Positions 34,732 through 43,169 of a stretch of 64,000 nt of DNA are shown here, piece after piece. The position numbers and the translations under genes are program-made. The notes under the pieces are model-generated. The model had not been told where the DNA came from. It searched no databases and saw only the letters and a program-made list of their open reading frames with translations. Each line of letters opens with the position of its first letter. Within the stretch, counting starts at the first letter, position 1. The stretch is from Ruegeria meonggei (GTDB lineage Bacteria; Pseudomonadota; Alphaproteobacteria; Rhodobacterales; Rhodobacteraceae): contig NZ_FWFP01000003.1 of assembly GCF_900172215.1 (NCBI RefSeq), positions 62,001-126,000 of the forward strand. Reading direction: 5' to 3'.

Positions 34732-35437
34732 GGCGCAACCCTTCCTCTTCAGCCCGCAGGCTGAGTGCGCTGACCATGGCATTCACAGCCACGGCGATGC
34801 CGATCAGGATCGCGCCCAAGGCCAAAGCCAGTGCAAGGTTACCCTTGGACGTTTCCAGCGCAATGGTTGTCGTCATTACGCGCGTAACGTGGTTGATATT
34901 GCCACCGACGATGATGACCGCACCCACTTCGGCAATCGCACGGCCAAACCCAGCTAGCAATGCAGTGACCAGCGCAATCCGCGCATCCCATAGCAACACC
35001 GGTACGGAGGCCAGTCGCGAAACACCCAACGAGCGCAATTGTTCCGAATACTCCTCGGCCAGCATCTCAACCACCTGCCGGGTCAGCGCAGCAACAATAG
35101 GTGTTACCAGAACCACCTGAGCGATGATCATCGCAGTCGGCGTATAGAGTAGCTCGAGCACACCCAATGGTCCGGATCGCGACAGCGTCAAATACACCAG
35201 CAGACCCACGACAACCGGCGGAAACCCCATCAACGCGTTCATCAGCACGATCAACACACGCCGTCCGGGAAAGCGCGCAACTGCCAAAGCGGCCCCAACG
35301 GGCATCCCGATCAGGGCGGAAATCAGAACGGCAAAGATGGACACTTGCAGAGACAGCAACACAATCGCCCACAACTCTGAGTCGCCGAGAAAGATCAGCG
35401 TAATTGCCTGATTGAATTCTGATGCAAAACTCTGCAT
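34724..35437 (-). CDS. tupB: Tungstate ABC transporter permease
   Basis: A 237-residue inner-membrane permease with five or six helices, among them VLLSLQVSIFAVLISALIGM and FPPVVVGLLVYLTLS. The EAA loop region is seen at EYSEQLRSLGVSRLASVPVLLWDARIALVTALLAGFGRAIAEVGAVIIVGGN. GRAIAEVGAVIIVGGN is typical of TupB/WtpB-like permeases. The start MQSFASEF has an AGGA site; first gene of the tup operon, preceded by palindromic sequence. Confidence 0.9.
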   Translation of the reverse strand: MQSFASEFNQAITLIFLGDSELWAIVLLSLQVSIFAVLISALIGMPVGAALAVARFPGRRVLIVLMNALMGFPPVVVGLLVYLTLSRSGPLGVLELLYTPTAMIIAQVVLVTPIVAALTRQVVEMLAEEYSEQLRSLGVSRLASVPVLLWDARIALVTALLAGFGRAIAEVGAVIIVGGNINHVTRVMTTTIALETSKGNLALALALGAILIGIAVAVNAMVSALSLRAEEEGLRHA

Positions 35438-35454
35438 TATTTCCTGACCTGCGG

Positions 35455-35507
35455 GCATTTCGAATGAAATGCGTTAATTTACAGCGTAATTCTAAGGCAT
35501 TTATGCC
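35455..35507 (-). promoter_or_regulatory. Palindrome-rich region upstream of tupB
   Basis: Three inverted repeats stand in 53 bases: GCATTTCGAATGAAATGC (35455-35472, 7-base arms), TTACAGCGTAA (35479-35489) and GGCATTTATGCC (35496-35507). The first and third share a GCATTT core. They lie 18-70 bases before the tupB start and are candidate binding sites for the HTH-PBP regulator, or parts of an mRNA leader fold. Confidence 0.5.
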
Positions 35508-35546
35508 CCAAGTACAGACACAAATCCGACACCCCAAACAAGAAAC

Positions 35547-35566
35547 GCGGCCCCGTTTGGGACCGC
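35547..35566 (-). terminator. Terminator hairpin after the pyrimidine ABC binding-protein gene
   Basis: On the minus strand an 8-base-pair stem GCGGTCCC/GGGGCCGC with loop AAAC is followed by GTTTCTTG. It lies 27 bases past the stop of the binding-protein gene, ending the long pyrimidine operon before the tup promoter region. Confidence 0.65.
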
Positions 35567-35592
35567 GCATATGGACACCGATGGAAGTGGGT

Positions 35593-36588
35593 TTAGTTCA
35601 GTGCCGCATCCGTGATCTGATGGGTCCAAGCACCATCAGGCTGCTTGGTGATCACCGGGTCAGAGCCTCCGGCCAGTAGCGTGCCCACAGTCCGGTCGAA
35701 ATCTGCCGGGTCCAGCGCGCCGTTTGATCCCGCAGTCAGCTTGGCGATCTCACCCATCATGCGTTTCTGGTGCTCTTCGGTCTGGGCACCAGTTGCGTCA
35801 TTTTCAAGCACGATATCAGCCGCCTCATCCGGGTTTTCTTCGGCGAATTTCCAGCCTTTCATCGAAGCACGCACAAAACGCTCCATCTTGTCGACGAACG
35901 CCGCATCGCTCAGGTTTTCCTCCAGAACGTACAGGCCATCTTCCAATGTGGCGACGCCCTGATCTTCGTATTTGAATGTCACCAGCTCATCCGGGCTGAC
36001 ACCTGCGTCGATGACCTGCCAGTATTCATTGTAGGTCATCGTGCTGATGCAATCAGCCTGACGCTGTAACAGCGGATCGACGTTGAAGCCCTGTTTCAGA
36101 ACTTCGACCCCGCTTTCGCCTTTGCCGGCGGTGTCGATTCCCAGCTGACTCATCCAGCTCATGAAGGGAAATTCGTTGCCAAAGAACCAGACACCCAGCG
36201 TGCGGTTCTTGAGGTCATCGGGCGAGGATATCCCGGCATCCTTCCAGCAGGTCAGCATCATACCCGAACTTTTGAACGGCTGCGCAATATTGACCAACGG
36301 CAAGCCCTTTTCGCGCGCAGCCAGAGCCGCCGGCATCCATTCAACGGTTACATCGGCACCGCCCCCTGCAATCACCTGCGTGGGCGCAATATCGGGACCA
36401 CCGGGCAGGATCGTCACATCCAGCCCCTCTTCTTCGTAAAACCCTTTGTCCTTGGCCACGTAATAGCCTGCGAACTGCGCCTGCGTGACCCATTTCAACT
36501 GCAGTGTCACCTCATCTGCTGCAAGCGCCGCACTGGCTGCAAGGCTAAAGGCGGCGACCGCACCGCTGAGTAGCTTATTCATCTTCAT
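35593..36588 (-). CDS. ABC transporter substrate-binding protein, NMT1/THI5-like (probable pyrimidine uptake)
   Basis: A 331-residue periplasmic protein with signal peptide (MNKLLSGAVAAFSLAASAALA). The NMT1/THI5-like start is plain: VTLQLKWVTQAQFAGYYVAKDKGFYEEEGLDVTILPGGPDIAPTQVIAGGGADVTVEW. Related proteins bind thiamine precursors, riboflavin or other heterocycles. As last gene of the pyrimidine catabolic operon, a pyrimidine base or nucleoside is the probable ligand (inference). Intercistronic hairpin precedes it. Confidence 0.88.
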   Translation of the reverse strand: MKMNKLLSGAVAAFSLAASAALAADEVTLQLKWVTQAQFAGYYVAKDKGFYEEEGLDVTILPGGPDIAPTQVIAGGGADVTVEWMPAALAAREKGLPLVNIAQPFKSSGMMLTCWKDAGISSPDDLKNRTLGVWFFGNEFPFMSWMSQLGIDTAGKGESGVEVLKQGFNVDPLLQRQADCISTMTYNEYWQVIDAGVSPDELVTFKYEDQGVATLEDGLYVLEENLSDAAFVDKMERFVRASMKGWKFAEENPDEAADIVLENDATGAQTEEHQKRMMGEIAKLTAGSNGALDPADFDRTVGTLLAGGSDPVITKQPDGAWTHQITDAALN

Positions 36589-36608
36589 ATCTCCTAGTTG
36601 CTGTTAAA

Positions 36609-36624
36609 GCCCCGTTTTCGGGGT
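36609..36624 (-). terminator. Intercistronic hairpin before the binding-protein gene
   Basis: A stem ccccg (36610-36614) with cgggg (36619-36623), loop tttt, closed by one extra G-U pair, in the 50-base gap between permease and binding-protein genes. Likely mRNA processing or stability; no U-run. Confidence 0.45.
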
Positions 36625-36638
36625 CTGTTGAAAAGTTT

Positions 36639-37484
36639 TTATCCACGTTGCGACGGATGCCAGAAGGTCACCGCTTTTTCGATCATCGCCACCAGACCAT
36701 AAAACGCCGTGCCGGCCAAAGCAGCCACAACAATCTCGGCCCAGACCATATCCAGCGACAATTGCCCGACGCTGGTTGATATCCGAAAGCCCATGCCCAG
36801 GGTTGGCGAGCCAAAGAACTCGGCCACGATAGCGCCGATCAGCGCCAGGGTGGTGGAAATCTTCAACCCGTTGAACACAAATGGCATCGCGGCGGGCAAG
36901 CGCAGCTTTAGAAAGCTCTGCCAATAGGTCGCTGCATAAGTTTCCATCAGGTCACGCTGCATGACGGTTGCTTCTCTTAGCCCTGCAACTGTGTTCACCA
37001 GCATTGGGAAGAAGACCATCACCACCACCACAGCGGCTTTCGAATGCCAGTCAAACCCGAACCACATCACCAAAATGGGGGCCGTGCCCACAATCGGTAA
37101 AGCCGCGACAAAGTTCCCAACCGGCAACAGCCCCAGACGCAGAAAGTCCCAGCGATCTACGGCAATCGCCATCAGGAATGCAGAAAAGCAGCCAATGATG
37201 TACCCGCTCAGCGCGCCTTTGATAATCGTCTGGACAAAATCCACCCAAAGGATAGGCAGGCTGCCCGCGAAACGCACTGCGATAACCGACGGTGCAGGCA
37301 GGATGACCAGTGGCACATTTAGCCCACGCACAAACAGTTCCCATATTCCGATGATGGTCAGGCCAAAGATCAGCGGTGCCAGAAACCGCACCAATCGGCT
37401 GTTGGCTTGTGGCCCGCTCGCCAGTCGGCTGTTCAACCACCAGCCAAACAGCCAAAGAAGGACAGCACCCAGAACTAAGATCAT
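36639..37484 (-). CDS. ABC transporter permease (pyrimidine cluster)
   Basis: A 281-residue BPD-type permease with six or seven helices. The EAA loop is visible as TYAATYWQSFLKLRLPAAMPFVFNGLKISTTLALIGAIVAEFFG. It shares the fold of the next permease, with which it overlaps by 4 bases; the two probably form a heterodimeric channel like ThiX/SsuC/TauC systems. An extra N-terminal helix (ILVLGAVLLWLFGWWLNSRL) is present. Confidence 0.88.
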   Translation of the reverse strand: MILVLGAVLLWLFGWWLNSRLASGPQANSRLVRFLAPLIFGLTIIGIWELFVRGLNVPLVILPAPSVIAVRFAGSLPILWVDFVQTIIKGALSGYIIGCFSAFLMAIAVDRWDFLRLGLLPVGNFVAALPIVGTAPILVMWFGFDWHSKAAVVVVMVFFPMLVNTVAGLREATVMQRDLMETYAATYWQSFLKLRLPAAMPFVFNGLKISTTLALIGAIVAEFFGSPTLGMGFRISTSVGQLSLDMVWAEIVVAALAGTAFYGLVAMIEKAVTFWHPSQRG

Positions 37485-38413
37485 TGCGCCATCCCCATCC
37501 GTTTCAGGACCGAACGTTCAACCATCCCCAGCAAGCCCACAAGACAGGCTGCCAGAATAGCCGCTGCAAACAGAGCGGACCAGATCTGAACCGTCTGACC
37601 ATAATAGCTGCCCGCCAGCAATCGCGCGCCCAGCCCTGCCACTGCGCCGGTTGGTAACTCACCTACAATCGCCCCGACCAGTGAGGCCGCGATACCAATT
37701 TTCAGAGAGGTGAACAGATAGGGCATCGACGCGGGCAAGCGAAGTTTCCAGAACCCTTGTGAGCTGCTCGCACTATAGGTGCGCAATAAGTCCAGTTGCA
37801 TCGCATCCGGGCTACGGAGACCTTTCACCATGCCAACCACGACCGGGAAGAAACTCAGATAGGCCGAGATCACCGCCTTGGGAATGATCCCTTGAATACC
37901 AATCGAATACAGCACCACGATGATCATCGGTGCCAGCGCAATAATCGGAATGGTCTGACTGACGATGGCCCAAGGCATGACCGACAGATCCATCACACGG
38001 CTGTGCACTATCCCGACGGCTAGCAGAATGCCCAGCCCCGTTCCGATGGCAAAGCCCAGCATAGTGGCGCTGAGTGTCACCCAGGAATGATAGATCAATG
38101 ACCTTTTCGAGGTGATTTTCTTTTCGACTGTTGTTTCCCACAACTCTTCTGCCACCTGATGCGGAGCGGGCAAACGTGGTCGGTCTTGCTCCCAAGTCTC
38201 ATCGATGGCGTAGGGGTTGTCGATAACCAGCTCAAACTCGCTCATGTCGCGCCGATCAACCGCCTTGGGTGGATCAACCTGCTGCCCTGCCCGTTCAAAT
38301 TCGGTCAGAACGCCCTTGATGTTCATCGGCACGCTCGCGGCGTACCAGAACAGAAGAATGACGCCAACAACGGTAAGGACAGCCCAAATAGCTCTGATCC
38401 CTTCACTCCTCAT
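37481..38413 (-). CDS. ABC transporter permease with extended N-terminus (pyrimidine cluster)
   Basis: A 310-residue BPD-type permease. A first helix (IWAVLTVVGVILLFWYAASVP) is followed by about 75 mainly hydrophilic residues before the core helices. The EAA loop is TYSASSSQGFWKLRLPASMPYLFTSLKIGIAASLVGAIVGELP. It overlaps the upstream ATPase gene by 11 bases. Partner of the 281-residue permease. Confidence 0.88.
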   Translation of the reverse strand: MRSEGIRAIWAVLTVVGVILLFWYAASVPMNIKGVLTEFERAGQQVDPPKAVDRRDMSEFELVIDNPYAIDETWEQDRPRLPAPHQVAEELWETTVEKKITSKRSLIYHSWVTLSATMLGFAIGTGLGILLAVGIVHSRVMDLSVMPWAIVSQTIPIIALAPMIIVVLYSIGIQGIIPKAVISAYLSFFPVVVGMVKGLRSPDAMQLDLLRTYSASSSQGFWKLRLPASMPYLFTSLKIGIAASLVGAIVGELPTGAVAGLGARLLAGSYYGQTVQIWSALFAAAILAACLVGLLGMVERSVLKRMGMAQ

Positions 38414-39191
38414 CAGAATGCCCCGCCCGCAGGCCCTCGCGCACGCGATGGGCCACTTCGATAAACTCTGGTGTATCTCGGATATCCAGTGGACGCTCCT
38501 TTGGCAAAGGGCTGTCGATCACATCCGTGATCCGCCCCGGTCGCGGGCTCATCACCACGATCTTTGTGCTGAGATAGACGGCCTCGGGAATCGAATGGGT
38601 TACGAACCCGATAGTTTTTTCGGTCCGCGCCCACAGCGCCAGCAGCTGCTCGTTCAGATGATCGCGTACAATCTCGTCCAGCGCACCGAACGGTTCATCC
38701 ATCAGAAGGATATCCGCATCAAAGGCCAGAGCCCGCGCGATGCTGGCGCGCTGCTGCATCCCACCGGACAACTGCCAGGGGAACTTGCCGCCAAACCCTT
38801 CCAGATCAACAAGTTCAAGCACGTTCCTGACCCGGTCCTCCTGCTCTTTCGCGGAGTACCCCATAATCTCAAGCGGCAGCTTGATGTTCTTGGCAATGGT
38901 GCGCCACGGGTACAGTCCCGCCGCCTGAAACACATACCCATAGGCCCGATTCTGCCGTGCCTCATCCGGGGTCATGCCGTTGACGGTGAGCGTCCCTCCG
39001 GTCGGGGCTTCAAGCGCTGCGATACAGCGTAGAAAGGTGGTTTTACCACAGCCCGAGGGGCCGATGAAACTTACGAACTCGCCCTTATTGATCGAAAGGC
39101 GCACATCCCTGAGCGCGTGGATCGGGCCGTCGTTTGTTTGGAAGGTGAGGTTTAGCCCATTGGCTTCTATCACCGCCTTGCCATTCGTCAT
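38403..39191 (-). CDS. ABC transporter ATP-binding protein (pyrimidine cluster)
   Basis: A 262-residue ATPase of the nitrate/sulfonate/taurine group: Walker A GPSGCGKTTFLRC, Q-loop YVFQAAGLYPW, signature LSGGMQQRASIARAL, Walker B ILLMDEPFGALDE, H-loop VTHSIPEAVYL. Energises the two permeases encoded next to it. It overlaps the small membrane protein gene upstream by 4 bases. Confidence 0.92.
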   Translation of the reverse strand: MTNGKAVIEANGLNLTFQTNDGPIHALRDVRLSINKGEFVSFIGPSGCGKTTFLRCIAALEAPTGGTLTVNGMTPDEARQNRAYGYVFQAAGLYPWRTIAKNIKLPLEIMGYSAKEQEDRVRNVLELVDLEGFGGKFPWQLSGGMQQRASIARALAFDADILLMDEPFGALDEIVRDHLNEQLLALWARTEKTIGFVTHSIPEAVYLSTKIVVMSPRPGRITDVIDSPLPKERPLDIRDTPEFIEVAHRVREGLRAGHSDEE

Positions 39192-39589
39192 TCTTTAGTC
39201 GTCCCCAAATTTTCAACCCAGAACCATATCAGCCCCGCAATCGCCCCCACAGCCGTGCAGACCACCAATTCCTGCATTACATCCACCAGAGGTCGGGTAG
39301 TCATGTCTTCTGAAAAGAGCCATAGGTACACAGCCACGCTGGTGATTGCTCCTCCGATCCCAGCAATAGCAGGATTAAATTGGTGCATAATCACTGCACA
39401 GAGCCGCACTCCAAAAGCCGGAATCACAGTGGCCGCAATCGCAAGCGGCAACGTCGAGGCCGCAATTGATACCCAGACAAATTGGTCACCCCCTGTCTCA
39501 GTGAAAACACCCATTTGCCATCCCCAAAATACAAGAGACGCAACAAATACAGCTGCCAAGTAGCCCAGAACACTCCAAATGATCGGCAC
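39188..39589 (-). CDS. Four-helix small membrane protein of pyrimidine operon
   Basis: A 133-residue protein with four hydrophobic helices (for example VLGYLAAVFVASLVFWGW and LVVCTAVGAIAGLIWFW). I do not recognise the family. Its start directly follows the dihydropyrimidinase stop and its end overlaps the ATPase gene, so it is expressed with the importer. It may be an accessory transporter component; no functional motif is seen. Confidence 0.75.
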   Translation of the reverse strand: MPIIWSVLGYLAAVFVASLVFWGWQMGVFTETGGDQFVWVSIAASTLPLAIAATVIPAFGVRLCAVIMHQFNPAIAGIGGAITSVAVYLWLFSEDMTTRPLVDVMQELVVCTAVGAIAGLIWFWVENLGTTKE

Positions 39590-41044
39590 TCAAACCCCCG
39601 TCGCCGGAATACCCGTCCGTTCAATCGGCCGCGGCGCGGTCAGCTCTTTCCAGGTGCTCAGTGCTTTGTTGACGTGACCATAGGGTTCACGGGCAACAAA
39701 TTCACCATGCCCTTCCTGCGTGCGGATTTCTCCGTCATGCACAGCAACCTGACCGCGTGTCAGAGTAAAGCGCGGCAGGCCTTTGACCTCTTTGCCTTCA
39801 AACACGTTGTAGTCAATCGAGGATTGCTGCGTTTCTGCGCGGATCGTCTTGGACTTTTCGGGATCCCAGACGACGATGTCCGCATCAGCACCGACAAGGA
39901 TCGCACCTTTTTTCGGATAGCAGTTCAATATCTTGGCGATGTTTGTTGACGTCACAGCCACGAACTCATTCGGAGTAAGCCGCCCGGTGTTCACACCGTG
40001 GGTCCACAGCATTGGCATCCGGTCCTCCAACCCGCCGGTCCCGTTGGGAATCTTGGTGAAATCCCCGACCCCAAAACGTTTCTGATCAGTCGTAAAGGCG
40101 CAATGATCGGTGGCCACAACGCTCAGCGTGCCGGAATGCAATCCGTTCCACAGACTGTCCTGATGTTGCTTGTTCCGAAACGGAGGGCTCATCACACGAC
40201 GCGCGGCGTGGTCCCAATCCTGGTGGAAATATTCGCTCTCGTCCAAGGTCAGATGCTGGATCAAAGGCTCACCCCAAACGCGCTTGCCCTGCATCCGCGC
40301 CCTCCGGATCGCTTCGTGGCTTTCTTCGCAAGAGGTATGCACCACATAAAGCGGTACGCCTGCCATATCGGCGATCATAATCGCGCGGTTGGTGGCCTCG
40401 CCCTCGACCTGTGGCGGGCGGGAATAGGCATGCGCCTCAGGCCCGGTATTGCCCTCGGCCAGCAGCTTGGCAGACAGTTCGGCGACCACGTCACCGTTTT
40501 CGGCATGTACCATGGCGATGCCACCCAGTTCGGCCAACCGCTGAAAGCTGGAATACAGCTCGTCATCATTGACCATCAACGCGCCCTTATAGGCCATGAA
40601 GTGCTTGAACGTGTTGATCCCGCGCGTCTCGATCACCGTCTTGATGTCATCGAACACCTGCTCACCCCACCAGGTCACGGCCATGTGGAACGAGTAGTCA
40701 CAATTCGCGCGTGTCGACTTGTTGTCCCAGCGCTTCAGCGCGTCCAGCAGGCTTTCCCCTGGATTGGGCAAGGCAAAATCCACCACCATCGTGGTGCCCC
40801 CGGCCAAGGCTGCCCGTGTTCCGCTCTCAAAGTCATCGCTGGAATAGGTGCCCATGAAAGGCATCTCCAGATGCGTATGCGGATCGATTCCGCCCGGCAT
40901 CACATAACACCCGGTCGCGTCCAGCTCTTTGTCGCCTTTCAGGTCCAGCCCGATTTCGGTGATAACGCCACCTTCAACCATGACATCTGCCTTATAAGAC
41001 AAATCTGCAGTAACGACGGTTCCGTTCTTGATAACAGTGCTCAT
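39590..41044 (-). CDS. hydA: Dihydropyrimidinase
   Basis: A 484-residue cyclic amidohydrolase that opens dihydrouracil or dihydrothymine to the N-carbamoyl-beta-amino acid. Metal and active-site parts: GGIDPHTHLEMPFMG, the lysine that becomes carboxylated in HFMAYKGALMVND, YVVHTSCEESHEAI and VVATDHCAF. The start MSTVIKNGT at 41044 has a GGGAG site; an in-frame upstream Met adds five residues. Second step of the reductive pyrimidine pathway, after PreTA and before the amidohydrolase encoded upstream. Confidence 0.94.
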   Translation of the reverse strand: MSTVIKNGTVVTADLSYKADVMVEGGVITEIGLDLKGDKELDATGCYVMPGGIDPHTHLEMPFMGTYSSDDFESGTRAALAGGTTMVVDFALPNPGESLLDALKRWDNKSTRANCDYSFHMAVTWWGEQVFDDIKTVIETRGINTFKHFMAYKGALMVNDDELYSSFQRLAELGGIAMVHAENGDVVAELSAKLLAEGNTGPEAHAYSRPPQVEGEATNRAIMIADMAGVPLYVVHTSCEESHEAIRRARMQGKRVWGEPLIQHLTLDESEYFHQDWDHAARRVMSPPFRNKQHQDSLWNGLHSGTLSVVATDHCAFTTDQKRFGVGDFTKIPNGTGGLEDRMPMLWTHGVNTGRLTPNEFVAVTSTNIAKILNCYPKKGAILVGADADIVVWDPEKSKTIRAETQQSSIDYNVFEGKEVKGLPRFTLTRGQVAVHDGEIRTQEGHGEFVAREPYGHVNKALSTWKELTAPRPIERTGIPATGV

Positions 41045-41078
41045 GTTAAACTCCCTCATGCGGTCTGCGCCGCTGGCT

Positions 41079-41138
41079 TCATCTGGCTAAAAATATCCCG
41101 GGGGAGTCGCCCATCAGGCGACGGGGGCGGCGCCCCCT
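41079..41138. repeat. Dispersed palindromic repeat, copy 2 (inverted)
   Basis: Reverse-complement copy of the block at 5218-5279: gcttcatctggctaaaaat, then atcccgggggagtcgcc and gggggcggcgccccc. It fills the gap between two genes of the same operon, and its right end touches the last codon of the amidohydrolase gene. Sequence identity is high across about 60 bases with a few differences. Confidence 0.7.
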
Positions 41139-42387
41139 ATTCTACGATCTCAGCCGTCTCAACGACCGCATGAAACAGTACGTCAGCCCCGGCCGCAGCC
41201 CATTCCTTGCTAATGTCTTCGGCCTCATTGTGGCTCAACCCATCCACACAGGGGCACATCACCATTGCGGTCGGCGCCACGCGGTTGATCCAACAGGCAT
41301 CATGACCCGCGCCCGAGATTATGTCCGTATGGGAATACCCCAAGCGCTCGGCCGCGTCGCGTACAGCTGCCACACAGCCAGTGTCGAATTCCACCGGATC
41401 AAAACCACCAACTTTCTCGAATTCGATCTGCAGGCCCATTTCGTCCACGATATCCTCGGCAGCCACACGCAAACGGTTCTCCATATCCGTAATCACCGCC
41501 AAATTGGGCGAGCGGAGATCGACCGTAAACACCACCTTGCCCGGGATCACGTTGCGCGAATTCGGGAACACATCAATATGCCCTGCAGCCCCCACAGCAT
41601 GGGGCGCGTGGGACCACGCGATCTCATCCACTTTCTCAAGAATACGCGCCATTGCCAGACCGGCATTCTTACGCATCGGCATCGGAGTCGATCCGGTATG
41701 TGCGTCCTTGCCGGTCACAGTGATCTGCGTCCAGCTCAGGCCCTGACCGTGGGTAACAACGCCAATATCCTTGCCTTCGGCTTCAAGGATCGGGCCCTGT
41801 TCGATGTGCAGCTCAAAGAACGCGTGCATCTTACGGGTGCCAACTTCTTCCTTGCCGCGCCAGCCAATGCGCTCCAGTTCAGCACCAAACTTCTTGCCCT
41901 CCGCGTCTTCGCGGTCATAAGCCCAGTCTTGCGTATGCATCCCAGCAAACACGCCCGAAGACAGCATCGCCGGGGCGTATCGCGTGCCCTCTTCATTGGT
42001 CCAGTTGGTCGCGACAATCGGATGCCTGGTCTTAATACCCAGATCGTTCAGCGTGCGGATGATTTCCAAACCGCCCAGCACGCCAAGAACACCGTCATAC
42101 TTACCGCCAGTTGGCTGCGTATCCAGATGCGAACCTACATAGACCGGCAGCGCCTCAGGGTCGGTGCCTTCGCGGCGGGCGAACATGTTGCCCATCTGGT
42201 CCAGCCCCATGGAACAACCGGCCTCTTCGCACCAGTTTTGAAACAGCGCGCGCCCCGCGGCATCCTCATCCGTCAGGGTCTGGCGGTTGTTGCCACCCGC
42301 AACGCCGGGGCCGATCTTGGCCATCTCCATCAGGCTGTCCCACAACCTGTCGCCGTTGATCCTGAGGTTCTGCGCCGGAGCTGCCAT
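41137..42387 (-). CDS. N-carbamoyl-beta-amino-acid amidohydrolase (M20/AmaB type)
   Basis: A 416-residue metal-dependent hydrolase of the M20/hydantoinase-carbamoylase group. It should release beta-alanine (or beta-aminoisobutyrate), CO2 and ammonia. Motifs: VGSHLDTQPTGGKYDGVLGVLGGLE with metal-binding His and Asp, TNWTNEEGTRYAPAMLSSGVF, FFELHIEQGPILE, and the dimer-domain Arg/Asn area NVIPGKVVFTVDLRSP. First gene of the rightmost minus-strand operon, directly below a RutR-type operator. The next enzyme, a beta-alanine aminotransferase, is not in the window. Confidence 0.92.
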   Translation of the reverse strand: MAAPAQNLRINGDRLWDSLMEMAKIGPGVAGGNNRQTLTDEDAAGRALFQNWCEEAGCSMGLDQMGNMFARREGTDPEALPVYVGSHLDTQPTGGKYDGVLGVLGGLEIIRTLNDLGIKTRHPIVATNWTNEEGTRYAPAMLSSGVFAGMHTQDWAYDREDAEGKKFGAELERIGWRGKEEVGTRKMHAFFELHIEQGPILEAEGKDIGVVTHGQGLSWTQITVTGKDAHTGSTPMPMRKNAGLAMARILEKVDEIAWSHAPHAVGAAGHIDVFPNSRNVIPGKVVFTVDLRSPNLAVITDMENRLRVAAEDIVDEMGLQIEFEKVGGFDPVEFDTGCVAAVRDAAERLGYSHTDIISGAGHDACWINRVAPTAMVMCPCVDGLSHNEAEDISKEWAAAGADVLFHAVVETAEIVE

Positions 42388-42436
42388 CTTATTCTTCCCT
42401 GTTGCTTGCGATTTGGCTCGCTATTGGTGTCTTGAT

Positions 42437-42452
42437 TTGACCATCTGGTCAA
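42437..42452. promoter_or_regulatory. RutR-type operator
   Basis: TTGACCATCTGGTCAA, a perfect 7-base-arm palindrome with 2-base spacer. It equals the known RutR consensus TTGACCA-nn-TGGTCAA of E. coli. It lies in the 171-base divergent gap between the amidohydrolase (minus) and the rutR-like gene (plus), 50 bases before the former start. Confidence 0.85.
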
Positions 42453-42558
42453 ACTCACGCTATCACGGGTTCGAGATCAGTCAAGAATTTGCAGGACGCC
42501 GACGGATTTTTTGACCTAAACAGCGCCTGCTTGCCGGAAAAAGAGACATTGACAAAAC

Positions 42559-43167
42559 ATGCCCAAAGATCGCGCGCCAACCAGAATTCAGAAAAAGAAT
42601 CGTGCCGCTATTCTCGAGGCCGCCCTGAACGTGTTCTCTGCCCATGGATTTCGCGGCGCAACGGTGGACCAGATCGCTGCCGAGGCCGGGCTGAGCAAAC
42701 CCAATCTGTTGTACTACTTCCCCTCGAAAGAGGCGATCCATACCGCGCTGCTGTCCGGTCTTCTTGAAACATGGCTGGCCCCATTGCATGACCTTGACGC
42801 AGGCGGGGACCCGATGGAAGAAATCCTGAGCTATATTCGGCGCAAACTTCAGATGAGCCGGGAATTGCCGCGTGAAAGCCGCCTGTTTGCCAACGAACTG
42901 GTTCAGGGCGCACCGCGCATCCACGACGCGTTGTCCAAAGACCTAAAGGCGCTGGTGGATGAAAAAACTACCATTCTGACAGGTTGGATGGATCAGGGCA
43001 AAATCGCCCGGCTGCACCCTTATCACCTGATCTTCTCGATCTGGGCCCTGACGCAGCACTACGCAGATTTTGATGTCCAGGTTCGTGCCATTCTGGGCGA
43101 TGAAGACCCGTTTAAAGGCGCTGAACCGTTTGTCGATACGCTCTATCGCAAGCTGCTTGCGCCATAA
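42559..43167 (+). CDS. rutR: RutR-like TetR-family regulator of pyrimidine degradation
   Basis: A 202-residue TetR-family protein. The HTH (GFRGATVDQIAAEAGLSKPN) runs into LLYYFPSKEAIH, and the ligand domain keeps E. coli RutR-like stretches: SRLFANELVQGAP, DLKALVDEKTTILTGWMDQGKIA and HLIFSIWALTQHYADFDVQV. In E. coli RutR binds uracil/thymine and then leaves the operator. The perfect operator beside the gene strengthens the call. It converges with preA. Confidence 0.9.
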   Translation: MPKDRAPTRIQKKNRAAILEAALNVFSAHGFRGATVDQIAAEAGLSKPNLLYYFPSKEAIHTALLSGLLETWLAPLHDLDAGGDPMEEILSYIRRKLQMSRELPRESRLFANELVQGAPRIHDALSKDLKALVDEKTTILTGWMDQGKIARLHPYHLIFSIWALTQHYADFDVQVRAILGDEDPFKGAEPFVDTLYRKLLAP

Positions 43168-43169
43168 AA

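Noticed and set aside
39998..42435. Two long plus-strand frames (391 and 421 codons)
   Set aside because: Both are mirror images of dihydropyrimidinase and the amidohydrolase, which are clear enzymes.
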